NCBI RefSeq assembly: GCF_014650455.1
Contig: NZ_BMUZ01000006.1
Location: 372,001 to 436,000, forward strand
Origin: Streptomyces xanthochromogenes
GTDB taxonomy: Bacteria > Actinomycetota > Actinomycetes > Streptomycetales > Streptomycetaceae
DNA: 64,000 bases
Direction: 5' to 3'
In this document: piece after piece, positions 34,846-43,252 of the stretch
How positions within the stretch are numbered: the first letter of the stretch is position 1
Layout: each line of letters starts with the position of its first letter
Notes under the pieces: model-generated
What the model was told of the DNA's origin: nothing
Seen by the model: only the letters and a program-made list of their open reading frames with translations
Database searches by the model: none
Position numbers and translations under genes: made by a program

Positions 34846-36096
34846 TTGAGCCGCATACGCCGTCACACCCTGCCCCGCCGTCCGGCCCGTATCGCCGCCA
34901 TCGCCGGAACGGCGGTCCTGGCCGCGGCGCTGACCGCCTGCGGGGGCGGCGACTCCTCGTCCAGTGACGCGAAGTCCGATCTCAAGGCCCAGAAGAAGAC
35001 CGAGATTTCGGTGAATCTGACCGGTAAGCAGGCGAAGGCCGGCGAGCCGGTGAAGGTGACGCTCGCCGACGGCAGGCTCCAGACGGTGTCGGTCACCGAC
35101 GCCAAGGGCGGCAGGCTCGACGGCAGGCTGTCGGCCGACGGCAAGTCCTGGACCTCGGTCCGCACGGCGGCGCCCAGCACCTCGTACAGCGTAGAGGCCA
35201 AGGACGACAAGGGCGGCAGCGCGAAGGCCGAGTTCGCGACGGCGGCCCCCGACAAAATCAACAAGCTGACCCTGGCGCCCGGCAAGGACTCCACCGTCGG
35301 CGTCGGCCAGCCGCTCTCGATCGTGTTCGACCACCCGGTGAAGAACAAGGCCGAGGTGGAGAAGCAGCTGAAGGTGACGACGTCGAACAACACCGAGGGT
35401 TCCTGGGGCTGGATGGAGGACTACTCCGGCAAGTCCCGGGTGGACTGGCGCCCCAAGGACTACTGGAAGTCCGGCACCAAGGTGACCCTGGAGGCGAACC
35501 TCAACGGCGTCGACTCGGGCCCCTCGGGCGGCTGGTTCACCAAGGACTACAAGACCGGCTTCACCGTCGGCAAGAACCAGCTCGTGAAGATCGACCTCGA
35601 CAGCCACCACCTGAAGCTGTTCCGCGACGGCGAGTTGGTCAAGGACGTCCCGATGTCGGCCGGCACCCCCGGCGGCGAGAAGGCGTCCTGGCGCGGCAAG
35701 ACCGTCCTGATGTCGAAGGAGGGGACGATCAACATGAAGTCGGAGACCGTCGGCCTCGGCGACGCCTACGACAAGATGGTCGACTACTCGATGCGGCTCA
35801 CCTGGTCGGGCATGTACGCCCACGCGGCGCCGTGGAACGCCTCGTACTTCGGCTCCGCCAACAAGAGTTCCGGCTGCATCGGCATGAGCGACGCCAACGC
35901 CAAGTTCGTCTACGACTCGGTACAGGTGGGCGACCCGTTCGAGATCACCGGCGACGACGCCAAGGGCACCCAGGCCCTCAACAACGGCTACGGCGAGTGG
36001 AATCTGACGTACGACGCCTGGAAGGCGAAGAGCGCGCTCGCGGGCGCGGCGGGGAACACCGGCACCACGGGGAGCACCGGCACCACCGGTAACTGA
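34846..36096 (+). CDS. L,D-transpeptidase lipoprotein (YkuD domain)
   Basis: Cross-links peptidoglycan through 3-3 bonds at the outer face of the membrane. The TTG at 34846 is chosen because GGAGG lies 8 bases upstream and a lipoprotein signal with lipobox LTAC near residue 35 begins there; an ATG at 34801 is upstream. Two Ig-like domains (about 60-260) precede the YkuD domain with active-site region YAHAAPWN and NKSSGCIGMS. The usual motif is SHGC; here Ser replaces that His, while the upstream His and catalytic Cys remain. A Gly/Thr/Asn tail ends the protein. It is divergent from the femX operon. Confidence 0.93.
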   Translation: MSRIRRHTLPRRPARIAAIAGTAVLAAALTACGGGDSSSSDAKSDLKAQKKTEISVNLTGKQAKAGEPVKVTLADGRLQTVSVTDAKGGRLDGRLSADGKSWTSVRTAAPSTSYSVEAKDDKGGSAKAEFATAAPDKINKLTLAPGKDSTVGVGQPLSIVFDHPVKNKAEVEKQLKVTTSNNTEGSWGWMEDYSGKSRVDWRPKDYWKSGTKVTLEANLNGVDSGPSGGWFTKDYKTGFTVGKNQLVKIDLDSHHLKLFRDGELVKDVPMSAGTPGGEKASWRGKTVLMSKEGTINMKSETVGLGDAYDKMVDYSMRLTWSGMYAHAAPWNASYFGSANKSSGCIGMSDANAKFVYDSVQVGDPFEITGDDAKGTQALNNGYGEWNLTYDAWKAKSALAGAAGNTGTTGSTGTTGN

Positions 36097-36113
36097 CACC
36101 GCGTCCAATAATC

Positions 36114-36168
36114 GTTACCCTCGCGTAACTTACCGACCAGTTACCCCAGGTAAGGCTCCGCGGTTACC
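36114..36168. promoter_or_regulatory. Cluster of TTACC elements upstream of the CocE-like hydrolase
   Basis: TTACC occurs at 36115, 36130, 36141 and 36164, and the first element forms the dyad GTTAC-N6-GTAAC (36114-36129). Repetition within 55 bp of a promoter region suggests a multi-site operator. The regulator is unknown. Confidence 0.45.
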
Positions 36169-36207
36169 GTCGGGTCACTTTGCACCGGCGCACGCGAGGA
36201 GCGATTC

Positions 36208-37818
36208 ATGGCCCCCCACCACCCGTCCGGCCGCCCATCCAGGACCACGGCGGTGGCGGTCACCGTCGCGGCCCTGTTCGCGGGCGCCGCCTTCGGTCTC
36301 GCCCCGGCGGCCACGGCGGCCCCGGCGAGAGCCACCGCCGCCGCCCCGGCGAGCGGCAGCAGCCTCACGTTCCACGACATCCCCGGCTCCGGCGAGATCA
36401 CCCTCAAGGGCAATGTGTTCACGCCCGCCGGGGCGAAGACCGGCGACAAGTACCCGCTGGTCGTCTTCCCGACGAGCTGGGGCCTGCCGCAGATCGAGTA
36501 CCTCGCCCAGGCCCAGAAGCTCGCCGACTCGGGCTACACGGTGGTGAGTTACACCTCGCGCGGCTTCTGGCTCTCGGGCGGCAGCATCGAGGTCGCGGGG
36601 CCGCCGGACATCGCCGACGTGTCGGCGGTCATCGACTGGGCGCTCGCCAACACCCCCGCCGACCCGGCCCGGATCGGCATGGGCGGCGTCTCCTACGGCG
36701 CGGGCATCAGCCTGCTCGCGGCCGGACACGACAAGCGCATCAAGGCAGTTGTGGCGATGAGCGGCTGGGCCGACCTCATCCGGTCCATCTACAGCGGCCG
36801 CACCCAGCACCTCCAGGCCGCGGCCCTGCTGGGCGCCGCCGGGCAGATCACCGGCCGCCCGAGCGCCGAACTCGACCGGATCCTCAAGGAGTTCCTCGGC
36901 TCCGACCTGGCCAAGGAACAGGACATGATCGACTGGGGCCGGAAGCGCTCGCCCGCCGCCTACGTCGACCAGATCAATCGCAACGGCGCCGCCCTCATGC
37001 TGGGCAACGCCTGGGGCGACAGCCTCTTCCCGCCCAACCAGTACGCCGACTTCTTCGGCAGACTGACCGGCCCCAAGCGCCTGGAGTTCCGCCCCGGCGA
37101 CCACGCCACGGCCGAGGCGACCGGTCTGCTCGGGCTGCCCAACGACGTGTGGACGGACGCCCACCGCTGGTTCGACCACTACCTCAAGGGCGCCGACAAC
37201 GGCATCGACAAGGAGCAGCCGGTCCAGCTCAAGTCCCGTACCGACGGCTCCTACGAGGGCTATCCCAGCTGGCAGGCGGTCGGCCCGGCCAAGGAGGACC
37301 TGGCGCTCTCCGGCACGAAGAAGATCACGGCGAACGTCGACTCGGGCGCGGACGGCGGGGTCATCTTCCTGTCCAGCCTCCTGGACCAGTTCGCGAAGCT
37401 GCCGCCGATGGCGTCCATCCCGCTGCTGCCGCGGTCGTTCGCGGCGGTGTGGCAGTCGGGTGCGTACGGCGAGGACCGCAGGATTCGCGGGACCGCGAAG
37501 CTGCACACGACGCTCACCTCCACCAAGGAGAGCGGCACCCTCGTCGCATACCTCTACGACGTGGGCCCGCTCGGCCTCGGCAAGCTGGTCAGCAACGCCC
37601 CCTACACCTTCCACGGCCAGACACCCGGCCGCCCGTTCCCCGTCGACCTGGAGCTCTCCTCCACGTCGTACGACGTTCCGGCCGGCCATCGTCTGGCACT
37701 GGTGGTGGACACCGTCGACCCGCTCTACATCGAGCACAACCCGCTCGGCGCGCAGCTGACCTTCTCCTCGCCCGCGTCAGACCCGTCGCATCTGACGGTC
37801 CCTCTCCGCGAGAAGTGA
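36208..37818 (+). CDS. Secreted CocE/NonD-family acyl hydrolase
   Basis: A 536-residue exported alpha/beta hydrolase. The signal peptide ends near AATAAPA (about 39). The nucleophile elbow GMGGVSYGAG lies near residue 170, Asp in NAWGDSLFPP near 270 and His in RPGDHATAE near 300. The last 150 residues form a jelly-roll C-terminal domain, as in cocaine esterase and X-Pro dipeptidyl peptidases. It should cleave esters or peptides outside the cell; the substrate is unknown. It is separated from the transpeptidase gene by 111 bp containing repeated TTACC elements. Confidence 0.88.
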   Translation: MAPHHPSGRPSRTTAVAVTVAALFAGAAFGLAPAATAAPARATAAAPASGSSLTFHDIPGSGEITLKGNVFTPAGAKTGDKYPLVVFPTSWGLPQIEYLAQAQKLADSGYTVVSYTSRGFWLSGGSIEVAGPPDIADVSAVIDWALANTPADPARIGMGGVSYGAGISLLAAGHDKRIKAVVAMSGWADLIRSIYSGRTQHLQAAALLGAAGQITGRPSAELDRILKEFLGSDLAKEQDMIDWGRKRSPAAYVDQINRNGAALMLGNAWGDSLFPPNQYADFFGRLTGPKRLEFRPGDHATAEATGLLGLPNDVWTDAHRWFDHYLKGADNGIDKEQPVQLKSRTDGSYEGYPSWQAVGPAKEDLALSGTKKITANVDSGADGGVIFLSSLLDQFAKLPPMASIPLLPRSFAAVWQSGAYGEDRRIRGTAKLHTTLTSTKESGTLVAYLYDVGPLGLGKLVSNAPYTFHGQTPGRPFPVDLELSSTSYDVPAGHRLALVVDTVDPLYIEHNPLGAQLTFSSPASDPSHLTVPLREK

Positions 37819-37861
37819 TCACCGGCTGCTGCCGGGTGGGTTCTTGCCCCTCAGCTACTGC

Positions 37862-37890
37862 TCCCCCAAGGACTCAAGGTCCAGGGGGGA
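37862..37890. terminator. Palindromic hairpin at a convergent junction
   Basis: TCCCCC (37862-37867) with GGGGGA (37885-37890) enclose GGAC-N5-GTCC. It overlaps the gluD stop and lies between converging genes. Short C-run/G-run palindromes of this kind recur between Streptomyces genes and are probable bidirectional terminators. Confidence 0.6.
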
Positions 37891-38758
37891 CCCCCCTCGG
37901 CAGCAGGGTCCCTGGTTCGGCCGGTGCGACGTCCACGGCCTCCGTCTTGGGATTGCGCTTCTGTCTCCTGGCCATCCAGGTGGCGAACCAGGAGAGCAGC
38001 ATGCACATCCCGATGTAGATCGGCGAGATCACCATCACCACGGGGATGAACGGCAAATCGTAGTCGAGATTCGACGCGATGAGCTTTCCCGCGTGCAGAA
38101 ACTCCTCATAGGTGATCAGATAGCCCAGCGACGTGTCCTTCAGGGCGACCACCAGCTGGCTGATGATGGTCGGCAACATCGCCCGGATTCCCTGCGGGAC
38201 CAGCACGTACGTCATGACCTGCGTCTTGCGCATGCCGAGTGAGAATGCCGCCTCCTTCTGGCCTCGTTCCACGGAGTTGACGCCGGTCCTGAAGACCTCG
38301 GCGAGCACCGACCCGTTGTAGAGCGTGAGCCCGGCCACCAGGGCGGGCAGCGGCTGCACCTTCAGGGCCACGAAGATGAAGAAGATCATCACCAGGACCG
38401 GCATCGCGCGGAAGAACTCCACGAGCACGGTGGCGATCCAGCGCAGCGGCCGGTGGTCGGAGAGCCGGCCGACCGCGAGCACCGCGCCGAGCGCGATCGA
38501 GAGCACCGAGGTGAACGCGAAGGCCCGCAGCGTGTTGCCGAGCCCGCGAAGGAGCAGCTCCTGGATGCCCTTGTACTCGAAGGGCCGCCACTTGACCGCG
38601 GTGAACTGGTCGGTGTCGAACAGGAGATAGACGAGCCAGCCGAACAGGGCGAGGATCAGGATCGTCGAGATGATCCCGTACACCAGGTGCCGCTGCTGGG
38701 TCCTGGGGCCGGGGATGTCGTAGAGGGCGGTGGACTCCGTGGCCAGTGGCGCTTTCAT
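37874..38758 (-). CDS. gluD: Glutamate-type ABC importer, permease GluD
   Basis: 294-residue inner-membrane subunit of a polar amino-acid importer, with about five to six helices. The cytoplasmic coupling loop is KEAAFSLGMRKTQVMTYVLVPQGIRAMLP (EAA motif). The hydrophilic tail carries no known domain. The ATG at 38758 overlaps the gluC stop as ATGA. It is the last gene of a leftward gluA-B-C-D-like operon, the same order as in Corynebacterium and other Streptomyces. Confidence 0.92.
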   Translation of the reverse strand: MKAPLATESTALYDIPGPRTQQRHLVYGIISTILILALFGWLVYLLFDTDQFTAVKWRPFEYKGIQELLLRGLGNTLRAFAFTSVLSIALGAVLAVGRLSDHRPLRWIATVLVEFFRAMPVLVMIFFIFVALKVQPLPALVAGLTLYNGSVLAEVFRTGVNSVERGQKEAAFSLGMRKTQVMTYVLVPQGIRAMLPTIISQLVVALKDTSLGYLITYEEFLHAGKLIASNLDYDLPFIPVVMVISPIYIGMCMLLSWFATWMARRQKRNPKTEAVDVAPAEPGTLLPRGVPPGP

Positions 38759-39399
38759 CGGGCGACTCCCCAGCGCTTCTCGAGGACGTTGAAGACGGCG
38801 CTGATGAAGAGGGTGATGATCAGGTAGCCGATCGCGATCCAGACGAACGTCCAGATGATGTTGTAGCCGAGCTCGCTCAACGTCTTGTACGTGCCGAGGA
38901 GTTCGGTGACGCTGAACGCCCCGGCGATCGCGGAGTTCTTGGCGAGCGCGATCAGCGTGGAGCCGATCGGCGGGATCACGGACCGGAAGGCCTGCGGAAG
39001 CACCACCGTGGACAGGGTCTGCCCGAAGGTCATCCCGAGGCTTCTGGCCGCCTCGCCCTGGCCCTTGGGCACGGTGTTGATGCCGGAGCGCAGCGCCTCG
39101 CAGATGAACGACGAGGTGTAGCAGCCGAGGGCGATCACCGCGAAGAGCTGGAAGGGCAGCACCAGGCCGAAGCGGGGCAGGCCGAGCAGGACGGCGAAGA
39201 AGAGCAGCGTCAGCGGGGTGTTGCGCAGCACGGTCACCCACACCGTGCCGAGCACCCGGAACGAGCCGACCGGCGAGACCCGGCAGGACGCCATGACGAA
39301 GCCGAGCACCAGGGCCAGGACCGAGGCGTAGACGGTCAGTTCGACGGTGCCGAGGAAGCCCTTGCCGTACAGCGAGAAGTTCTTGGTGAGTACGTCCAT
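38755..39399 (-). CDS. gluC: Glutamate-type ABC importer, permease GluC
   Basis: 214-residue permease subunit, five helices, EAA loop GEAARSLGMTFGQTLSTVVLPQAFRSVIPP. It pairs with GluD to form the channel and couples to the ATPase GluA. The gap to gluB is only 7 bp and the stop overlaps the gluD start. Confidence 0.92.
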   Translation of the reverse strand: MDVLTKNFSLYGKGFLGTVELTVYASVLALVLGFVMASCRVSPVGSFRVLGTVWVTVLRNTPLTLLFFAVLLGLPRFGLVLPFQLFAVIALGCYTSSFICEALRSGINTVPKGQGEAARSLGMTFGQTLSTVVLPQAFRSVIPPIGSTLIALAKNSAIAGAFSVTELLGTYKTLSELGYNIIWTFVWIAIGYLIITLFISAVFNVLEKRWGVAR

Positions 39400-39406
39400 T
39401 GCGGCC

Positions 39407-40312
39407 TCAGCTCGCCGGATAGCGGTCGATGGGCGGGGCGGGGGCGGGCGGCCGGCCCGAGAGGCCGAGCGTCGCGTCGTACGCCTTCTTCCAGTCGCCG
39501 TTCTTCTCGTGGGCCTCGATGGCGTCGTCGAGCGCGAACCGCAGCGCGTTGTCGCTCTTGGGGACGCCGATGCCGTAGGGCTCCTTGGAGAACGGCTTGC
39601 CGACGACCTTGAGTTCGTCGGGCACCTTGGCCGCGTAGCCGCTCAGGATGGTGTCGTCGGTGGTGACGGCGTCGACCTGGAAGGTGAGGAGGTTGTCCAC
39701 GCACACCGAGTAGGTGTCGTACGCGACCATGTCGACCTTCGGGTAGTCCTTCTCCATCCGCTGGTACGGGGTCGAACCGGCCGCCGAGCAGACGCGCTTG
39801 CCGTCGAAGTCCTGGGGCGTGGTGAGCCCGTTCTCGTCGGTGCGCACGAGCAGTCCCTGGCCCGCCATGTAGTACGGGCCCGCGAAGCCCACGAGCTTCT
39901 TGCGGTTGTCGTTGATGGTGTAGGTGCCGACGTAGTAGTCGATCTGGCCGTTCTGCAGGGCGGTCTCGCGGTTGGCCGAGGCGATCGTCTTGAACTGGAT
40001 GGACGACGGCTCGAAGCCGAGCGAGGCCGACATCATCTTGGCGATCTCGATGTCGAAGCCGGTGTAGACGCCGGTGGCCGGGTCCTTCTCGCCGAGGTAG
40101 GGCTGGTCCTCCTTGGCGCCGACGATCAGGTGCCCGCGGTTCTTGGCCCGCCGCCACACCGAGGAGTCCGGGAGGCTGAAGTCCTTGGCGACCGTGTAGT
40201 GCGGGAGCAGTTCGGCCTTCGGGCCCTTCACCGGCGGGCTGCCCGACTTTCCGCAGCCGGCCAGGGCCAGTGCGAGCAACAGCGCGGCGAGCGCGCGTCG
40301 TGTGGCCATCAT
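39407..40312 (-). CDS. gluB: Glutamate-type ABC importer, binding lipoprotein GluB
   Basis: Solute-binding lipoprotein of about 301 residues that captures glutamate or a related amino acid outside the membrane. The signal ends at lipobox ALAGC; the mature part shows GVYTGFDIEIAKMM, IASANRETALQNGQIDYYVGTYTIN and GKRVCSAAGSTPYQRM, the family-3 fold. A GTG at 40324 precedes an ATG at 40312; the ATG gives the shorter signal peptide. Only a few bases separate it from gluA. Confidence 0.92.
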   Translation of the reverse strand: MMATRRALAALLLALALAGCGKSGSPPVKGPKAELLPHYTVAKDFSLPDSSVWRRAKNRGHLIVGAKEDQPYLGEKDPATGVYTGFDIEIAKMMSASLGFEPSSIQFKTIASANRETALQNGQIDYYVGTYTINDNRKKLVGFAGPYYMAGQGLLVRTDENGLTTPQDFDGKRVCSAAGSTPYQRMEKDYPKVDMVAYDTYSVCVDNLLTFQVDAVTTDDTILSGYAAKVPDELKVVGKPFSKEPYGIGVPKSDNALRFALDDAIEAHEKNGDWKKAYDATLGLSGRPPAPAPPIDRYPAS

Positions 40313-40331
40313 CGTTGCGTACACCCCCCGT

Positions 40332-41075
<744 letters not shown>

Positions 41076-41240
41076 ACGCTGTCCTGCCCACTCATCGCTG
41101 TGTCGAGGTCAGCGCAAACTATCCAGCCGGGTAAGGGACTTCATCTCGACACGCACGAATAGGGCATAAACCGTATTTTGACCGAACCGGCCCACGCCGT
41201 CCTCACGTCGGCCGGGCGGGCGCCGGGAAACGGCCGCCGA

Positions 41241-41675
41241 TCAGGCCTCCGAGGCCTCGGCGTACACCTGGAACAGCTCGGGGGCCCCGGTGGTGGCCCA
41301 GGTCAGGCCGGCGTCCACGACGTCGATCTCCCGGCCCGAGGCGAGCCGCACGACGGGCCTGCCGCTGGGCCACACGTCCCAGAGCGCGCCGGGAACGGTC
41401 CGGACGATGACGGTCCCCAGATACAGGCCGGCGTCGTTGCCCAGCCAGGGCAGCTCCTCCGGGTCGTCGCGCCAGCGCGGCGGCAGCTGATCGAGGGCCT
41501 GCAACGAGCCCGGGGAGTCGTCGAGTTCGAGCTTGCTCTGCCAGGCCCGGGTCCGCAGCAGCTCGCATTCGGAGAGCAGCTCGGCAACGCCCTCCGGGTC
41601 TTCCCTGACGGCCTCCGAGACCGCCACCCCGCTTGCCGCCGAGTGCCGCTTGCGCCAGTTCTGGAGGAAGTTCAT
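41241..41675 (-). CDS. Small conserved actinomycete protein (DUF6278-like)
   Basis: 144 residues, soluble, no signal peptide. The stretch LPPRWRDDPEELPWLGNDAGLYLG and the following VRLASGREIDVVDAGL resemble a conserved Streptomyces family that I believe is called DUF6278; I cannot check this. The protein could be a small alpha/beta domain of unknown role. The ATG at 41675 is chosen over an upstream GTG/ATG because the family begins with MNFLQNWRKRH. Confidence 0.7.
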   Translation of the reverse strand: MNFLQNWRKRHSAASGVAVSEAVREDPEGVAELLSECELLRTRAWQSKLELDDSPGSLQALDQLPPRWRDDPEELPWLGNDAGLYLGTVIVRTVPGALWDVWPSGRPVVRLASGREIDVVDAGLTWATTGAPELFQVYAEASEA

Positions 41676-41759
41676 ACGATCCAGAGTCCCACTCGGTGGC
41701 TTGATCGCACTACAGGGCACGCGGCGGGTCACGTCAACCCCGGGCTGACGGCGCGGGGC

Positions 41760-42539
41760 TCAGACCTCCAGGTCCACCACGACCGGCGCGTGGTCGGACG
41801 CGCCCTTGCCCTTGCGCTCCTCGCGGTCGACGTAGCTGTCCTTGACGGCCTTGGCGAACGGCTCGTTGCCGTAGACCAGGTCGATGCGCATGCCCCGGTT
41901 CTTGGGGAAGGCCAGCTGGCGGTAGTCCCAGTAGGTGTACGGACGGTCGTACTTCAGCGGGCGGGGCACCACGTCGGACAGGCCGGCCTCGCGCAGCGCG
42001 GCAAGCGCGGCCCGCTCGGCCGGGGTGACATGGGTGAGGCCCTCGAAGACGGCGGGGTCGTAGACGTCCTCGTCGGTGGGGGCCACGTTGAAGTCGCCCA
42101 GAACCGCGAAGGGGCGCTGTCCCGCCGCATCCTCGGCGACGGCCGCCTTCAGGGCCTCGAACCAGGTCAGCTTGTACGCGTAGTGGTCGTGCTCGACCTC
42201 GCGGCCGTTGGGCACGTAGACCGACCAGAGGCGGACTCCGCCGCAGGTCGCCGAGATCGCGCGAGGCTCCTCGACACCCTCGTAGTCGGGGCCGCCGGGC
42301 AGCCCGAGCACGACGTCGTCGAGGCCGACGCGGGAGACCAGGGCCACCCCGTTCCACCGGCCGGTGGCGTTGACGGCGGACTCGTAGCCGAGCTCGCGGA
42401 GCTCGGCGGCGGGGAAGCCCTCGGCCGTGGTCTTGGTCTCCTGGATGCACAGCACGTCCGTGCCGGTGCTCTCCAGCCAGGCCAGCAGGCGGGGCAGCCG
42501 GGCGGTGATCGAGTTGACGTTCCAGGTGGCGATGCGCAT
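41760..42539 (-). CDS. Exodeoxyribonuclease III
   Basis: 259-residue AP endonuclease/3'-exonuclease for base-excision repair. Motifs: MRIATWNVNSI, LCIQETK (metal Glu), WSVYVPNG, VLGDFNVAPTDEDV, and the C-terminal MRIDLVYG and SDHAPVVVDL (catalytic His). A TAGGTT -10 box ends 7 bases before the ATG and there is no ribosome-binding site, so it is likely leaderless. It stands near the MBL-fold gene but with its own promoter. Confidence 0.95.
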   Translation of the reverse strand: MRIATWNVNSITARLPRLLAWLESTGTDVLCIQETKTTAEGFPAAELRELGYESAVNATGRWNGVALVSRVGLDDVVLGLPGGPDYEGVEEPRAISATCGGVRLWSVYVPNGREVEHDHYAYKLTWFEALKAAVAEDAAGQRPFAVLGDFNVAPTDEDVYDPAVFEGLTHVTPAERAALAALREAGLSDVVPRPLKYDRPYTYWDYRQLAFPKNRGMRIDLVYGNEPFAKAVKDSYVDREERKGKGASDHAPVVVDLEV

Positions 42540-42546
42540 GGATCCC

Positions 42547-42552
42547 AACCTA
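42547..42552 (-). promoter_or_regulatory. -10 box TAGGTT, candidate leaderless promoter of exonuclease III
   Basis: On the minus strand TAGGTT is separated from the ATG at 42539 by 7 bases, with no Shine-Dalgarno sequence. Confidence 0.55.
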
Positions 42553-42569
42553 CCGCCCGGCTGTGACAC

Positions 42570-43208
42570 TCACAGATCCGTCGAGTCCCCCGGCGTCAGA
42601 CGCCGGTGCTCGGCGCCGCCGAGGCCGCCGATCTGCGAGTCGTAGATGGGCCGGGCGAGGTCGGTGAGCAGGGCGTCGTGGATGTCGATGGCGCGGCGCG
42701 GCTTCACCTCGCGCACGTAGTCGATGACCTCGGAGATCTTGTTCCAGGGAGCCATCACGGGCAGCATCAGGGTGTCCACCGCCCGGTCGGGGACGGTGAG
42801 CGCGTCACCCGGGTGGAAGACCGAACCGTCCACCAGGAAGCCGATGTTGGTGATGCGCGGGATGTCGGGGTGGATCACGGCGTGCAGCTCGCCGTGCACC
42901 TGGACGTCGAAGCCGGCCGCGCTGAAGGCGTCCCCGTGGCCGACCGTGTGGACGCGCCCCGGGAAGGCCGCCGAAATCTTCTCCGCGACGCTGCGCAAGG
43001 TCCAGATCTCGGCGGCGGGGTTGGCTTCGAGGCCGGTCCGCAGCCGCTCCTCGTTGAAGTGGTCGAGGTGCTCGTGGGTGACCAGGACGACATCGGCACC
43101 GAGCGCCGCGTCGCTCTCGCTGAACGTGCCCGGGTCGATGACCAGAGTGCGGCCGTCCTTCTCCAGCTGGACGCAGGCATGGGTCTTCTTCGTCAGTTTC
43201 AGGCTCAT
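42570..43208 (-). CDS. MBL-fold metallohydrolase (UlaG-like)
   Basis: 212 residues. The metal-binding motif is THEHLDHFN near residue 46; a later His in VHGELHAVIHP and Asp in FHPGDALTV complete the site. The domain resembles the L-ascorbate-6-phosphate lactonase (UlaG)/predicted Zn hydrolase branch, but the substrate is unknown. The ATG at 43208 is preferred to a start at 43256 that would add a basic leader. A GGGGG run precedes it. Confidence 0.88.
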   Translation of the reverse strand: MSLKLTKKTHACVQLEKDGRTLVIDPGTFSESDAALGADVVLVTHEHLDHFNEERLRTGLEANPAAEIWTLRSVAEKISAAFPGRVHTVGHGDAFSAAGFDVQVHGELHAVIHPDIPRITNIGFLVDGSVFHPGDALTVPDRAVDTLMLPVMAPWNKISEVIDYVREVKPRRAIDIHDALLTDLARPIYDSQIGGLGGAEHRRLTPGDSTDL

Positions 43209-43252
43209 GCCCCCATCCTGCTCCCGGGGCCGGGAAGCGGCACGGGATCGCG

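Noticed and set aside
37826..37906. CTGCTGCCG ... CGGCAGCAG inverted repeat 63 bp apart at the cocE/gluD junction
   Set aside because: The spacing is long and the closer C-run/G-run hairpin is a better terminator; the outer repeat may be chance.
41076..41240. Possible riboswitch or leader upstream of gluA
   Set aside because: Only an AT-richer stretch and a loose GTCGAG...CTCGAC repeat are visible; no known riboswitch core.
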